Made by a program: the position numbers and the translations under genes. The notes beneath the pieces are model-generated. The model saw only the letters and a program-made list of their open reading frames with translations, ran no database searches and was not told the DNA's origin. DNA of 64,000 nt, from positions 744,001 through 808,000 of the forward strand of contig JAGTXK010000050.1 of assembly GCA_019096195.1 (NCBI GenBank), read 5' to 3'. Shown here piece by piece: positions 36,839-47,264 of the stretch; within the stretch, counting starts at the first letter, position 1; each line of letters opens with the position of its first letter. The stretch is from Boletus sp. NGJ. Its lineage: Eukaryota; Basidiomycota; Agaricomycetes; Boletales; Boletaceae.

Positions 36839-38060
36839 ACCACTGTGGAACTCATGCAATAATCGGGCGTTTCAGAGATTGTTGGAAGAATAGTGAACAA
36901 GCTGAAGGACGAGGCAGAGCCATACCAGAAGATGGTTGTGGAGACTACCACCAAGGTTGTCGCCACACTCGATGCTTCGGAAATCAACAAACATCTTGAG
37001 GTTTGCCTTGTAGACAGTATCATCTATTCTTTCCAGGAGCAGACTATGGACAACCAAGTCATTCTGGACAGTTTCAGTACCATTGTCAATGCTCTTGGCA
37101 TCTGCATCAAGCCATATCTCACACAGATTGTCTCTATGATCCTCTGGCATCTTAACAACAAGAGTGCTAAGGTCCGCCAGAAAGCAGCTGATTTGACTAC
37201 ACGACTTGCAGTGGTTATCGAGCAGTGCGGTGAAGACCAGCTTTTGAGCAAGCTCGGTCTTGTCTTGTTTGAGCAGCTGGATAAAGAATACCCTGACACA
37301 CTCGGTAGTATCATTGCTGCTGCCAGTGAGGGTGTGATTGCTAATGTCATTGGTATGACCCAGATGAACTCCCCAGTAAAAGATCTCTGTATGTATTCAG
37401 ATGCATCATCTAACATTCCATGGCTGATCTCATCCCATACAGTACCCCAAATGATGCCAATTCTCCATACCCAACATGAAAAGATGTAAGAAGCATCAAT
37501 CAACTTGATCAGCCATAGTGGTAAGTCTTGTTTGTCTTTCTGTTGGTGTCTCCATGCTGATGAGTATTTTCAGCTGATTATGGGGCTGAATTCATCCCAG
37601 TGCAAGAGTGGATGCGTATTTGCTTTGAGCTCCTGGAGCTCTTGAAGGCACACAAGAAGGTTATTCGACGAGCCACTGTCAACTCGTTCGGTTACATTGT
37701 GAAGAGTTTGGGTCCTCAAGATGTCCTTTTGGTTCTCCTCACCAATTTGTGTGTACAAGAGCGTCAAAGTCATGTCTGTAGTACTGTCGTGATCACTATT
37801 GTAGCTGAGACTTGCAGACATGAGTAATTCAACTTGCTGATGGTTTCCATAAGCTGATGTTGCTTTGTAGCTTTCACATGTATCCCTGCAATCCTTAATG
37901 AGTACCATACTGCAGAGCTCAATGTACGGACCAGCTGTCTCAAAGCACTGACCTTTATGTTCGAACATGTTGGCCCACAATTTGCCTACTATGTTGACTC
38001 GGCGGTCACCATGCTCGAAGATGCACTCACCAGTACCTCGAGTGGGAACCCCATGTCGAC

Positions 38061-39390
38061 CCTAGTATCACTCTGTGCGAATCCAAAAATATGATTTGCA
38101 ACGACCCCCAAGTTGTCGGTCCCAGGCCCCACCCCACCTACATCCTGCTGTCGACAAAGATGCCTATGCTGCCACCCACTGCCAACCCTTTCGCAGCCTC
38201 ATCGATGGCGAGTACAAGACGAGTACAAGCCCTTCACTGTTGTATGGGCAGCGATATCCATCACCACCCAAACCTGTCTTCCCCCCTCCACTTTATTAGA
38301 CTTTGGTGGCATGCATGGCTCATAGAGAATGGCACAGGTACAGGTAACCTGCACACCAGTACCCATGTACCCACACCTCACCTACACCCACCTCACCATC
38401 ACTGACCCCACCCTCAGCTCGCACTCGTGTGCAAACATAAACATGAATGCACAGCATGTTCATGTTTGTGTTTGCATGTGAGTGTGGTGCTTCACCATCA
38501 CCCATCACCCCCTCCTGACCCCATTGTCATCTCCCTCTCCCACTCCCCCCTCATCCTCACCTACCTCACAATGATGCAATAACAGCAAACAACAACAACA
38601 AATGCCACCACCGTCCTCTCCTTCTTCCTCTCCCACTTCCATTCCCCTTGTCCTCACCTCACAATGATGGACAGCGAACAACAACAATGAATGCTGCTGC
38701 CATCCTCTCCCTCTTCCTCTTCATCTCCTACTCCCCTTGTCCTCACCTCACGATGACAAATGACGACAAACACCACCATCCTCTCCCTCTCCCACTCCCC
38801 TCACCCCCACTCACCATTGCCCCTTGCATGTCACACACAGAAACGACCACACAATGCATGCAATCGCACATGTTGTGCAGTTGCTGCTGCGTGTGCTCCC
38901 TCACCCTCCTTCCCACCCTCTCGTGCTCTCCTCACCCTTGCCTCGTCCTCACCCACTCTCTTGCTCTCACCCTTACCATTAACACACCACGCACAGAAGT
39001 GACCACACAACGTGTGCAATCACATGCATTGTGCAGTCACTGCTGCGTGTGCCCTCACACTTGCACTTGCACTCACCCTCACCCTCACTCTCACCCTCGC
39101 ACCCTTCCTCATCCTCACCCTCACCCTCTCATCTCCACCCCCGCCCACCTGCTTTTGCCCTTGCCCACCTGCACACACCGCAAGTCAGGACAGTGAAATG
39201 ACGACACAACTCGCACAATTGTGTGCATCATGTCATCGTGTCTCTCACCCCCTCACACCTCACCAATCACCAGTCACCCCACTTCCATATGCATGCATGT
39301 GCATGTGCACATGCAGACAATGAGTCTGCACATGTATGTGTGCTCACTCGCACACCCTCGCCCTCACCACCCTCACCTCACTCAAAGGGC
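38061..39390. repeat. C-rich low-complexity tract (CCCTCAC-type tandem repeats)
   Basis: Strongly strand-biased C/T/A-rich DNA with degenerate CCCTCACC, CACACAC and CCTCTCCCTC runs and scattered ACAACAACAA. Long open frames here are products of composition. It starts where SF3B1 similarity stops and may be a slippage-expanded microsatellite inside the Harbinger cargo. Confidence 0.7.
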
Positions 39391-39396
39391 CTACCC

Positions 39397-39534
39397 ATGG
39401 GTAAAACCCGCTGTGGGTGCGGGTACAGGTACCAAAGTTGGTACCTGTGACCAAACCTGTACCCGTGGACATGGGTATTGACCTGTCGTGGGTATGGGTA
39501 CAGGTCAGCACTGGGACACCAGCGGGTTTACCCA
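39397..39534. repeat. MITE-like hairpin element
   Basis: About 140 bp with imperfect inverted ends (CATGGGTAAAACCCGCTG at the left and the complement of CATGGGTAAACCCGCTG at the right) around multiple GGTAC/GTACC and GGGTACAGGT motifs that can fold back. No coding capacity. Similar but weaker motif clusters occur near 2940-3075, 3780-3900 and 38330-38390. Confidence 0.55.
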
Positions 39535-39549
39535 TGCCAATCCCTAATG

Positions 39550-40600
39550 GCTCCCCCCCCACCACTCTTGATACACTTTCTGTCAATGATACTTGCATCT
39601 TCAACTACTCTTAAATTCTGAGTCAAATATAAATGTACCCTTTGACATAGCATTTTAATTGTGTATTACCATGACTAATAATGCTGTCCCAAGCACAGTT
39701 AAAAGCTGAGCTTTAAATTTCTTCTCTTTTAAACCTTGAAGTCTCTGTCAGTCTCTGGATCTTCCCCCCTTTGAATCCCTCTCTAATAGAAGTCTTGCTC
39801 ACCCCTTGGACTAGTTGTCCACCAGCACTCCAGCTCCCAGCCATATGCTGCAAACTCAACAAGTCAAGATGAGCCCCACCATGCCAATGCCCACCCTCCA
39901 AATGTTATAGCACACAGATTCTTTGGCACGCCCCCCATTGCCATGTCAACAAGGTCCAGGTATGTCTCCTCCCCACACTGACAGCATCTCACTCATATTC
40001 TCTTGCCACATGTGTGCAGAAAATGATGCCTGTCCAGGATGGCATAAAGTCTTTATTGCTCCCACCAACAACCCAAGCATCTACTATGCCTGCCCCGCCC
40101 TCTACTGCCCTGGACCTTACCTCCAAGCCGAGCACACAGTGCCTTGTTTCAAGTCTACAGTTGCCACTGGCCCACTGCCTTTGTTGTGAATTAGGCTGCC
40201 ATTCGAATTAACTTTTAATAGGTCGTTGAGTAGTGATTTGGATGATGTGGCCACATATAAAACTACATTATTAGTTAGTATCTGATTATAATAGCATTGG
40301 TATTCTCTCAAATGAAGGATTACAATGGAAATGAGCCAAGAAGTGGAACAGCGAAACGAATGGAATAGCAATTCATGCGGAAGCATGGCAATGCAGGTCC
40401 ATGCATAATAATTCAATTTACATGACATTATAATATATTTCCATCAGGTACCATACCAATGACATTTCCAGACATGGCAATGGGACCCCCCACATTATAC
40501 TAATGACCCCTTGAATGACAATGCCAATTGTAATTTAGAACTCCTCCCATGACAATGCATTACCATGCACTAGGCAAAAACACCCCATTACAATTACATA
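39550..40600. other. spacer, no gene recognised
   Basis: AT-richer sequence with an 88-codon open stretch (39923-40189) of unknown nature. Its right end has ATTACAAT / CATTGTAA motifs resembling those at 23200-23310, so both stretches may be ends of the DNA inserted into the Harbinger element. Confidence 0.35.
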
Positions 40601-40843
40601 CAACGGTGTCTAAAGGTGCCTAGATTTTTCCAACATCTTGGTGATAGGGTGCCAAAGAAGCAAGCCCAGTTCATGAAGTTTTTTTGGGGGGATACTACTA
40701 ATTCTGGCACAGCAGCAGTTTTCATAGCTCTTGACACTGAGGAAGAATATGAATACTTGGACTTCATAGCCAATGTATACAACAAGGAACAATGCCATAT
40801 AGTGCAATATTCCTCTATGGCTGGTCCTAGTAGTGGTGGATAA
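40601..40843 (+). pseudogene. C-terminal piece of a Myb/SANT-like Harbinger partner protein (probable)
   Basis: The reading RFFQHLGDRVPKKQAQF, then MKFFWGDTTNSG, then a run of acidic residues and a stop at about 40843 has the look of the short C-terminal helix pair of Myb/SANT-like proteins (a KK..FM..F..D core, then an ALDTEEE.Y segment). It is on the same strand as the piece ending at 23184, and HLG occurs at both edges. I infer it is the missing tail of that gene, 17.4 kb away because of the nested cargo. Similarity is from memory and weak. Confidence 0.35.
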
Positions 40844-41002
40844 TGTCTGTTGTAGTTTTTGTATCATTGTTGTCATCATTATCATTTCACAATGCCAGTC
40901 GTTGTCATTTCATCATCTGGTCATTTTGTTGTTATTTTGCAATGTCAGTCATGATCATTTTATTGCCAGCTGGTCATTTCATTGAAAACTACAGATCATC
41001 TA

Positions 41003-43203
41003 TATAAATACAGTGGCAACCAATTCATCATCTAATAAATCATCATTATCATCATCATCTAGGTTGCCAATATAATGGCGATCTTGAAGAATATATTGAT
41101 AATCATCCCACATTTGTTGAGCAATATTATCATGCATTCGACTTGCCTCAGCATGATCATCTAGATCTCTTTCTATCACCACAACTTCACCTTCATCTGA
41201 ACCATTGTCCAAATCATTTCCTACTATTGCAATTGCAGTGACATCTTGGTCACTATCTTGGTCAGGATTGTCTGCTCTGCTTGTGATATCAAGAGGATCA
41301 TGTTTGAGAATGAAATTGTGGACACATGCAAGTGTGGCAGGTAGGTGGAACTGAATGTCAAGTCTATACTCAACAGGAAGATGAAGGATATGAAATTGGC
41401 ATTTGAGAACACCAAAGGTGTGTTCTATAACGTTTTGAGCTGATGCATGCCAAAGATTGAAGAGTTACTTTTCAGTTTTGGGGCCTAGATATAAAAATTA
41501 GATTATATCATGAAAATATATTTATAACCAGAAGATTTGGTCATAATAGGTAGCCAGCATCAGCCAAAAGGTATTTGCCATGTGGTACTTCAAGATCATG
41601 GGATATGGCATTGTCATAGACACATGCATCAGAGGCAGATCCCTCCCATCCAGTGAGGGTATATGTGAATGCAAGATCAAAGTCACACATAAAGAGTGCA
41701 TTTTGAGATAGGAAGCCTTTTCAGTTTTGATATTGGCCTTGGAGTTGAGCTGGTGTTATGGACAATGAAGGGGAGTACACCTTTTTCCCTCCCTTTCATA
41801 CTTCCTCCATCCCCAGTTATCGATGACTTGTGGGGAGACCTCTCATTCAATTCCTCAGAGACGACATAGAGAAGCTTCCTCATGGAGAATACCTAGCACT
41901 CAGGACTTCCCTTGACAACACTGCCTTTTAGGGCAATGAACAGCCATCTGTGAGATCCCAGATCTCTCTGATGGCTATCCCTTCCATCCTATATCTTCTT
42001 CATTTCCCATTTTACTCTTAACCTATGCTCTCATATACATAGCCTGTGTTCCATCACTTCCAGCCTCCCTTCCAATTTGATTCTCCTTTCTATTTATGAT
42101 AACTCCACTTACACCTGCCCTAAAGGGGCAAACCCTATATATAGTTGGTCAATCCCCCTGTATCTCCCAACCTTGATCTACACCACATCCCATGTAATCT
42201 ACCCAGCTCCAGGTTCCACATTACTTCAGACATCTGTGCCAACTCTGGAAGTAATCACCCTTGTGCTAGTGATACTCCTAGTATTCATGTCACACTTGTG
42301 TGGTATCCTCGCTACCCCCTCACATGCTTAACCAGCGGCAACACCAATGCAGACAGATTCTGCACAATAGGACTGCACCACTATCATCAAAGTCCAAGAC
42401 TCCACCATTGGTCATAGAGAGACTCCAACCCCAGGGAAGACTCTATGTAAAGCTAGCTGTCAGTCTCCATACCTAGGGAACTTGGGCCTAGGGAGCCATT
42501 TGTTCAAGTCCAGCTAGTCCGATAATCAACTAGGAGGTTGATTACTTGGGAACGTGTCACCAAGTTACCTGGCATAACAGCTGGTGGTGCCACAGGAATA
42601 TGACTACTGTTAATTGCACCAATTGCATCACAGAAATATGGGTAAAATTTGGAATTTTGATGGATCTTGAAAGAGCAATGATGGCCTGTTGGAAACTGGA
42701 TATATTTTGTGTACAACAGCAGGCTAGAAAATGCTTTGACCATTTTTTTGAAATATCTACATGAATATGAGTTTTTTGTTTCAGTTAAAAGACAAGTGGT
42801 TAACTGGCTGATGGTGTTGCAGGCACATTGGAAATGTTTGGCAACATGTTGGGTGGTTAAGCCAGTGACAGACAATAAGAAAATGCTGAGTTGTTCTTCC
42901 AGTGTGACATGTCTGGAATTGGTGAATCCAATCTCCTACAATTCAGTGACCATCTGTAAAAAAAACCTCTTTGCTTACACCAAGCTCTGATTTGATGCAA
43001 TCAGAATGTTCAACAAGCAGCTCCAGAACCCAATGATATCTGGTGAGGGCAGATGTATGGTATGGAATAGGTGGATTGCATGTTCCAGACTCTAAAAGTT
43101 TATAGACAGCTAGAAGAAGGAGATGGATGAGTTTGAGAATATTCAGGAGGATCTCCCTTTGAGCTTCAGTGGTAAGGCCCACTGATTGAGGTACCTGGGG
43201 CAT
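41003..43203 (-). pseudogene. HARBI1-like DDE transposase of the PIF/Harbinger element
   Basis: Read from right to left: an N-terminal helix region (SALTRYHWVLELL, near 43040); the block VTGLTTQHVAKHFQ near 42850; CRYFKKMVKAFSS near 42740; KFYPYFCDAIGAINSSHIPVAPP near 42650-42590 (region of the first catalytic Asp, DAIGAI); then after an inserted solo LTR LSQNALFMCDFDLAFTY and GWEGSASDACVYDNA near 41700-41600; GKYLLADAGYL near 41570 (second Asp); and a C-terminal part (ERTFGVLK, acidic tail, MWDDYQYILQDR) ending near 41003. HARBI1-type nucleases cut and paste PIF elements with 3-bp TWA targets. Stops and frame shifts (for example a stop between QYQN and KGFLSQ) make it inactive. Confidence 0.82.
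41754..42579. repeat. 826-bp solo LTR inside the HARBI1 gene
   Basis: Begins TGTTATGG and ends CATAACA, flanked by an exact 5-bp duplication GCTGG (41749-41753 and 42580-42584). A TATA-like run (CCCTATATATAG) lies near 42133. Nothing resembling gag or pol is inside. It has no similarity to the Gypsy-A or Gypsy-B LTRs beyond the end bases. Ignoring it and one duplication, the transposase reading passes smoothly from HIPVAPPA to the LSQNALF block, which supports the borders. Confidence 0.85.
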
Positions 43204-43291
43204 GGCCCAAGTGCTGGTGATATTTTATACAGGATATCACAATGAGGAAGAGTCCAAGTCATCACAAGGCCTGAGTGAGGATCAATAAGGT

Positions 43292-43414
43292 CTGCATAGT
43301 TCAGTCTCCGCTACAAGCCCGGAAGATGATGCCAGGGTTTCTGCCACACACCAAATAAAACCAATGAAAGTTATAGCTCTTTTGCTGGTTCTAACAAGGA
43401 TACCAAACAGGGCC
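43292..43414 (-). repeat. right terminal inverted repeat of the Harbinger element
   Basis: Reverse complement of the left end repeat with about ten transitions over 123 bp; followed by TTA at 43415-43417. Confidence 0.88.
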
Positions 43415-43424
43415 TTATGACAAA

Positions 43425-43451
43425 ATAATAATAATAATAATAATAAATAAT
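43425..43451. repeat. (AAT)n microsatellite
   Basis: About nine ATA/AAT units eight bases outside the Harbinger right target triplet, at the start of the host gene region. Confidence 0.9.
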
Positions 43452-43861
43452 TTGTAAGGGAATGAAGCCTCTTTAAAGTTACGATATTGAACCGCCATCT
43501 TCCTTGCACCTGCAAAAGAGAAACACGAAGCTGTATTCGTGCCGCCAAGCCACTTGGAGGCGAGACATCCACGCTGTTCTTTCTGGAGCACTCAAGGAAG
43601 GATTCTTCTGGGGATAACCACAGCGTAAACTTCCTGGCAGTACACACTGGTATCCCTCGTGCCTCATCCAGCCTCAAGATCATCCTTGTCCAGTTTGAGA
43701 CAAATGTCAATCAGTGGTCATGCGCCAAACCGATGAGTTCGGCTTCTCACATTCGGCTTCTATCTCTCTCCACGAGGCGCCGAACATCAGCGCCCTGCAA
43801 TAAAGGTGACCAGACGTCCTCACACAGCAGTTACGACTCTCCTCTATCCAAAGACACCCGC

Positions 43862-46800
43862 ATGACTTCAATGCACACAGGCATTGTCCACCAACCACGC
43901 GGGAAAACAGTGCTCGAGTGTCTCCCGCTGGAAAACGTGAGTGTGAAAGCATGGGTGGTGGATGGTACGTCGTTGGTAAAGTGCCCTTATCTTTTGAGCT
44001 CATTTTCCGATATCGATATTTCGGACACTCGTGGCCATCCGTCTCATGATACAGTATCTTCTCGTATAGTCCTCTCCCAAACGTTTTCTAATCCGTCGGA
44101 TGAGCCCACGGGAAGGGCAAAGTATGTCTTCCCACTCCCAGCGAACGCTGCGGTCTGCGCATTCGAATTTGAGCTGGAAGACGGATCGGTCATTATCGGG
44201 GAAGTAAAGGAAAAGGAAGAGGCCGCACTTATGTTCACTCGTGCAGTAGAGCAAGGGGAGACGACAGCGCTCGTGGAAAGGGTGACCGACGACAGTAAGC
44301 CCTGTTAACTATGATAAACTCTGATGTAGATGTGTTCTTTGTCGTACAGTATTCACGATCTCAGTCGGATCTATCCCTGCCACCACGAGGGTGACAGCTT
44401 ACTTGACGGTGTGTATCGAATTGGTACTTGTTCTCTCTTTGTAACGCCCGCTAGCATGTAGTTCGTAATGGACGTCTTGGATGAAGCTCTGCGGGACCAC
44501 GTTCGACTGCAGCTCCCGATGCACATCGCTGGGCGATATGGGACGCCACCTGAAGCTATGCATAATACCTCTGCTGCCGATTCCCGAACCCGGGTTCATA
44601 TCAGCGTCGACATCCAGACGAGCGATGTCATACATCGTATCCATAGCCCTACACATCCCATTGAACTCCGACACTATAAGAAGCGTTCTGGCCAAAAATC
44701 GCAGCGGCGTATGTCTGCAGTATGGAAGTCATCCGAATTCTTGACTAGCGACTTTGTAATTACCATACACGCCGAGGGATTAGATGAGCCAAGATGCTTT
44801 GTGGAAGTGCTTAGTGCAATGGGTGATGGGGACAGGCAGGGTTCTACCATTGCAATGCAACTGACCCTTGTTCCAAAGTTTCAAGCCCCCAAGGTCCCTT
44901 CACAGGAATATATTTTCATCATTGATCGATCCGGTAGTATGGACGATGCCCCGATTGAAACAGCCAAGCGAACTTTGACCATGCTCCTTCGACTCCTCCC
45001 CAGCTCGCAGACTACATTCAACATCTTCAGCTTTGGTAGTGAAGTTACAAGTCTATGGCAGAGCAGCCATGGACTCGATCAAGCATCCTTGGTTGAAGCG
45101 GTATGTTTTCCTCCGCCGAAATATCATGACTTGACGTTGTGATCGCAGACATCACATGTTGGAAGCATGAGCGCCAATTATGGTCGCACAGAAATTCTGA
45201 AAGCCCTTCAGTCAGCATTCAACTCACGTGGGCTTGACCGCCCAGCAGTTGTATTCCTACTTACCGATGGCGAAATTCATGTACGTGGAGAAGCTGCTAA
45301 ACGACCTTGATCTGAGATCAGTCTCATTCCAGGAGAATGAGCAGCCCCGGGTGATCGTATCCAACGCCGTTCGGAATTCGCCACCTCAGGCGTCAGTACG
45401 TCTATTCGTTCTCGGGATCGGAACTGGAGTATCCTCCGATGTGTGCTCCAGTCTCGCACGGGAGGGTAACGGAGAATGTTTTTTTGCACTTTCCGCAGAA
45501 GATATTACTGGAAAATGTGCTCGACTTCTGAATGCTGGACGCTCAAAGAATATAGAACGCATCGATATCGATTGGGGATACGATGCCTCGAGTCCTCAAG
45601 CTCATTTTGCCTCACCAACTACACTGAACCTCCCTGCGGGTATCCCGGCGCTTGCACCTCCACCACCTGTACAACAGGCCCCTCATTCATTGACGAAGAT
45701 CTTCTCCGGCATCCGCTTCACGGTTTTCGCAATCACATCCCTTAGGGCTGTCCCAACCTCTGTTAAGCTGGTTACTAAACTGGAGGGAGTTTCTGAGCCG
45801 CAAGAGTTGATTGTCAGTGTACGGAAGGTGAAACCATTCCGTGACACCGACGAGTATTCAATTGTTCCTATCGTGCATACTCTGGCTGCACGCAAGCTCA
45901 TCATGGAACTGGATGATAACGTTGCACCTCTCCCCACTGCAGCTCCAGGCGATGCTCTCTTGGTCTCCAAGGACGACCTGCGGAGAGCTGGCATTGTTAG
46001 GCTGGGGTTGGCATATCAGCTTGTAAGCAAGCATACCTCCTTTGTCGCTGTCCAGAAAGGCGACGAGCAGAAAAGGAATAGGGGGCGTGGAAGTGGCAGC
46101 ATGGCGTGGACTAGATCGAGGCTTCGGAAAACCGACCTGAGTACCCAAGAGGATAGCTCAGCCGAGGCCCCCACTCTCCTCGGCAGTCTCATAAATGGCA
46201 TGTTCTCCTTCGTCGGGTCAGTGTTCGGCTTCCTCGGTGGTCCAGTAGCATCGACAAGTACCACAAACACAACTTCCCATTCTCGTTCTCAGCACCAGCC
46301 GAAGTTACCAGGTGCCTATGACAGGTCCGATTCAGGCACAGGGGAAGACAACAGAGGTCGTGGGCGCGGACATGTCTCTAATCCAACACGGGGGGGGAGC
46401 CCCGCATCTCACTACAGCGCCGACACCTTCTCCTCTTTGAGTTCCCTAGAAGGATCCTCTTCCAGCTCCTGTTGGACATCCTCTCGGTCTCCAACTCCCC
46501 TCCCCCGGTTCCACGACCCCATTGAGCGCGCTCCTTCGCCCGACTTCCTCCAAGTTTTCGGGGCAACAGAGGTCGTCCCCGGAGCCAGCAACAGCACAGC
46601 GCCAAACCCGAGCGGCTCGAGTAAACGGGTCCCGATTTCGCAAGAGGTGTATGACCTCCTTCAAAAAATGGATGTTGACGGTTCGTTTACGGCCTCCCTT
46701 CTTCTCACTCGACTGGTTGGGGATGCGGCACTAGGCAAGGCAGACGAGCTTGGGATTGACAAGAAGGTGTGGGCGACCGTTGTCGCAGTCGCATACATGA

Positions 46801-46937
46801 AGAAACATTTACAAGGCGAGCCGGACCTCTTGGAATTGGTGTCGGAGAAGGCGAAGGAATTCCTGAAGGCATATGGCGAGCCTGGGAGAGATTTTGACGA
46901 GATGGTCCGAGAGGCGACTGCGTTGTTGAGCCCATAA
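43862..46937 (+). CDS. VIT and von Willebrand factor A domain protein
   Basis: Six exons: 43862-43964, 44055-44294, 44350-44408, 44462-45100, 45149-45280, 45333-46937, all GT-AG, giving 925 residues in an unbroken frame. The VIT domain spans about residues 5-140 (GRAKYVFPLPANAAVCAFE, then V.EKEEA...F..AVE.G). A vWA domain spans about 283-455 with the metal-site motif DRSGSM (D290-SGS) and LLTDGE. A Ser/Pro-rich linker (about 700-820) leads to a helical C-terminal domain (about 824-925; MDVDGSF, LGIDKKVWATVVAVAYMKKHL) like the end of vault PARP/VWA5A-type proteins. The family binds proteins through metal-dependent vWA sites; the cellular role in fungi is unknown. An upstream in-frame extension exists, but ATG at 43862 fits the family start best. 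No signal peptide. Confidence 0.88.
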
Positions 46938-47264
46938 TTAAGGCTATTGTGTTTAGGACGAACCATGACGCTCTGGCAATACCTTGGTTTTCTTGTAATT
47001 GTACCATGTTCTACGTTTGCTGATGATGCTGACTAGACCATTCAATATTCAATACAATCCCTGCTTGTGCCACAACACGATGGGCTCCGCCGTCGTGCAA
47101 CCGTGTTCGCTGCGACCTCACTATGATGGGTATCATCCACCTACAGTGGGACTGCGGCTTGAACAGATCCGCGATTGTCGTAAACGGCCTTCAAAAATTG
47201 TCGGGGAGCACTATGTTGGTGTCATGGCCGAACAGTAGCGCTGAGACCTCAGCACGGGCTATCC
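46938..47264. other. intergenic between the vWA gene and the helicase relic
   Basis: No gene seen. It holds the presumed 3' end of the vWA transcript. A terminator or polyadenylation site could not be fixed. Confidence 0.4.

Larger units (their letters stand above)
30375..38060 (+). pseudogene. SF3B1: partial SF3B1 (U2 snRNP SF3b155) gene copy with introns, split by a DIRS element
   Basis: HEAT-repeat sequence of the splicing factor SF3B1 is clear: YKLDDLV.PYVHKIL and DEDYYA.VEG.. (30440-30560), [16 protein letters not shown] (30670-30722), IQQIAIMM-like (30760), [18 protein letters not shown] (30885-30945), [15 protein letters not shown] (30980-31025), EIVGRIVNKLKDEAEPY (36876-36925), YSFQEQT (37027), NALG..IKPYL (37090), WHLNNKSAKVRQKAADL (37145), [18 protein letters not shown] (37605-37660), IVAETC (37798) and LNEYHTAELNVRTSCLKAL (37895-37955). 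It covers only the central HEAT region. Introns remain (37520-37573, 37829-37873), so it is a DNA-level duplicate, not a retrocopy. About 40 residues are missing after QKVRTM (30875), and there are stops, for example after LW at 30740. SF3B1 sequence breaks off near an intron donor (about 31147) and resumes at about 36839. Confidence 0.88.
21728..43414. mobile_element. PIF/Harbinger transposon enlarged to 21.7 kb by nested cargo
   Basis: The ends are 123-bp inverted repeats (21728-21850 and 43292-43414) starting GGCCCTGTTTGGTATCC. They differ at about ten positions, all transitions. Both sides are flanked by TTA, the 3-bp target known for PIF/Harbinger. The two genes expected of this superfamily sit just inside, pointing inward: a Myb/SANT-like protein on + at the left and a HARBI1-like DDE transposase on - at the right. 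An ordinary element would be only a few kb. The middle (about 23.2-40.6 kb) holds a Plavaka relic, a DUF6698-like relic, an SF3B1 segment, a DIRS element, a solo LTR and low-complexity DNA. The span as one element is inferred from the matched ends, targets and gene pair. Confidence 0.8.

Noticed and set aside
38648-39323. Long overlapping open frames (up to 182 codons) in the C-rich tract
   Set aside because: Produced by strand-biased low-complexity repeats rich in Ser, Pro, Leu and Thr codons; no protein character.
38061-39390. CCCTCA-type repeats as an internal telomeric tract
   Set aside because: The fungal telomere unit is TTAGGG (CCCTAA); the units here are CCCTCAC and are irregular.
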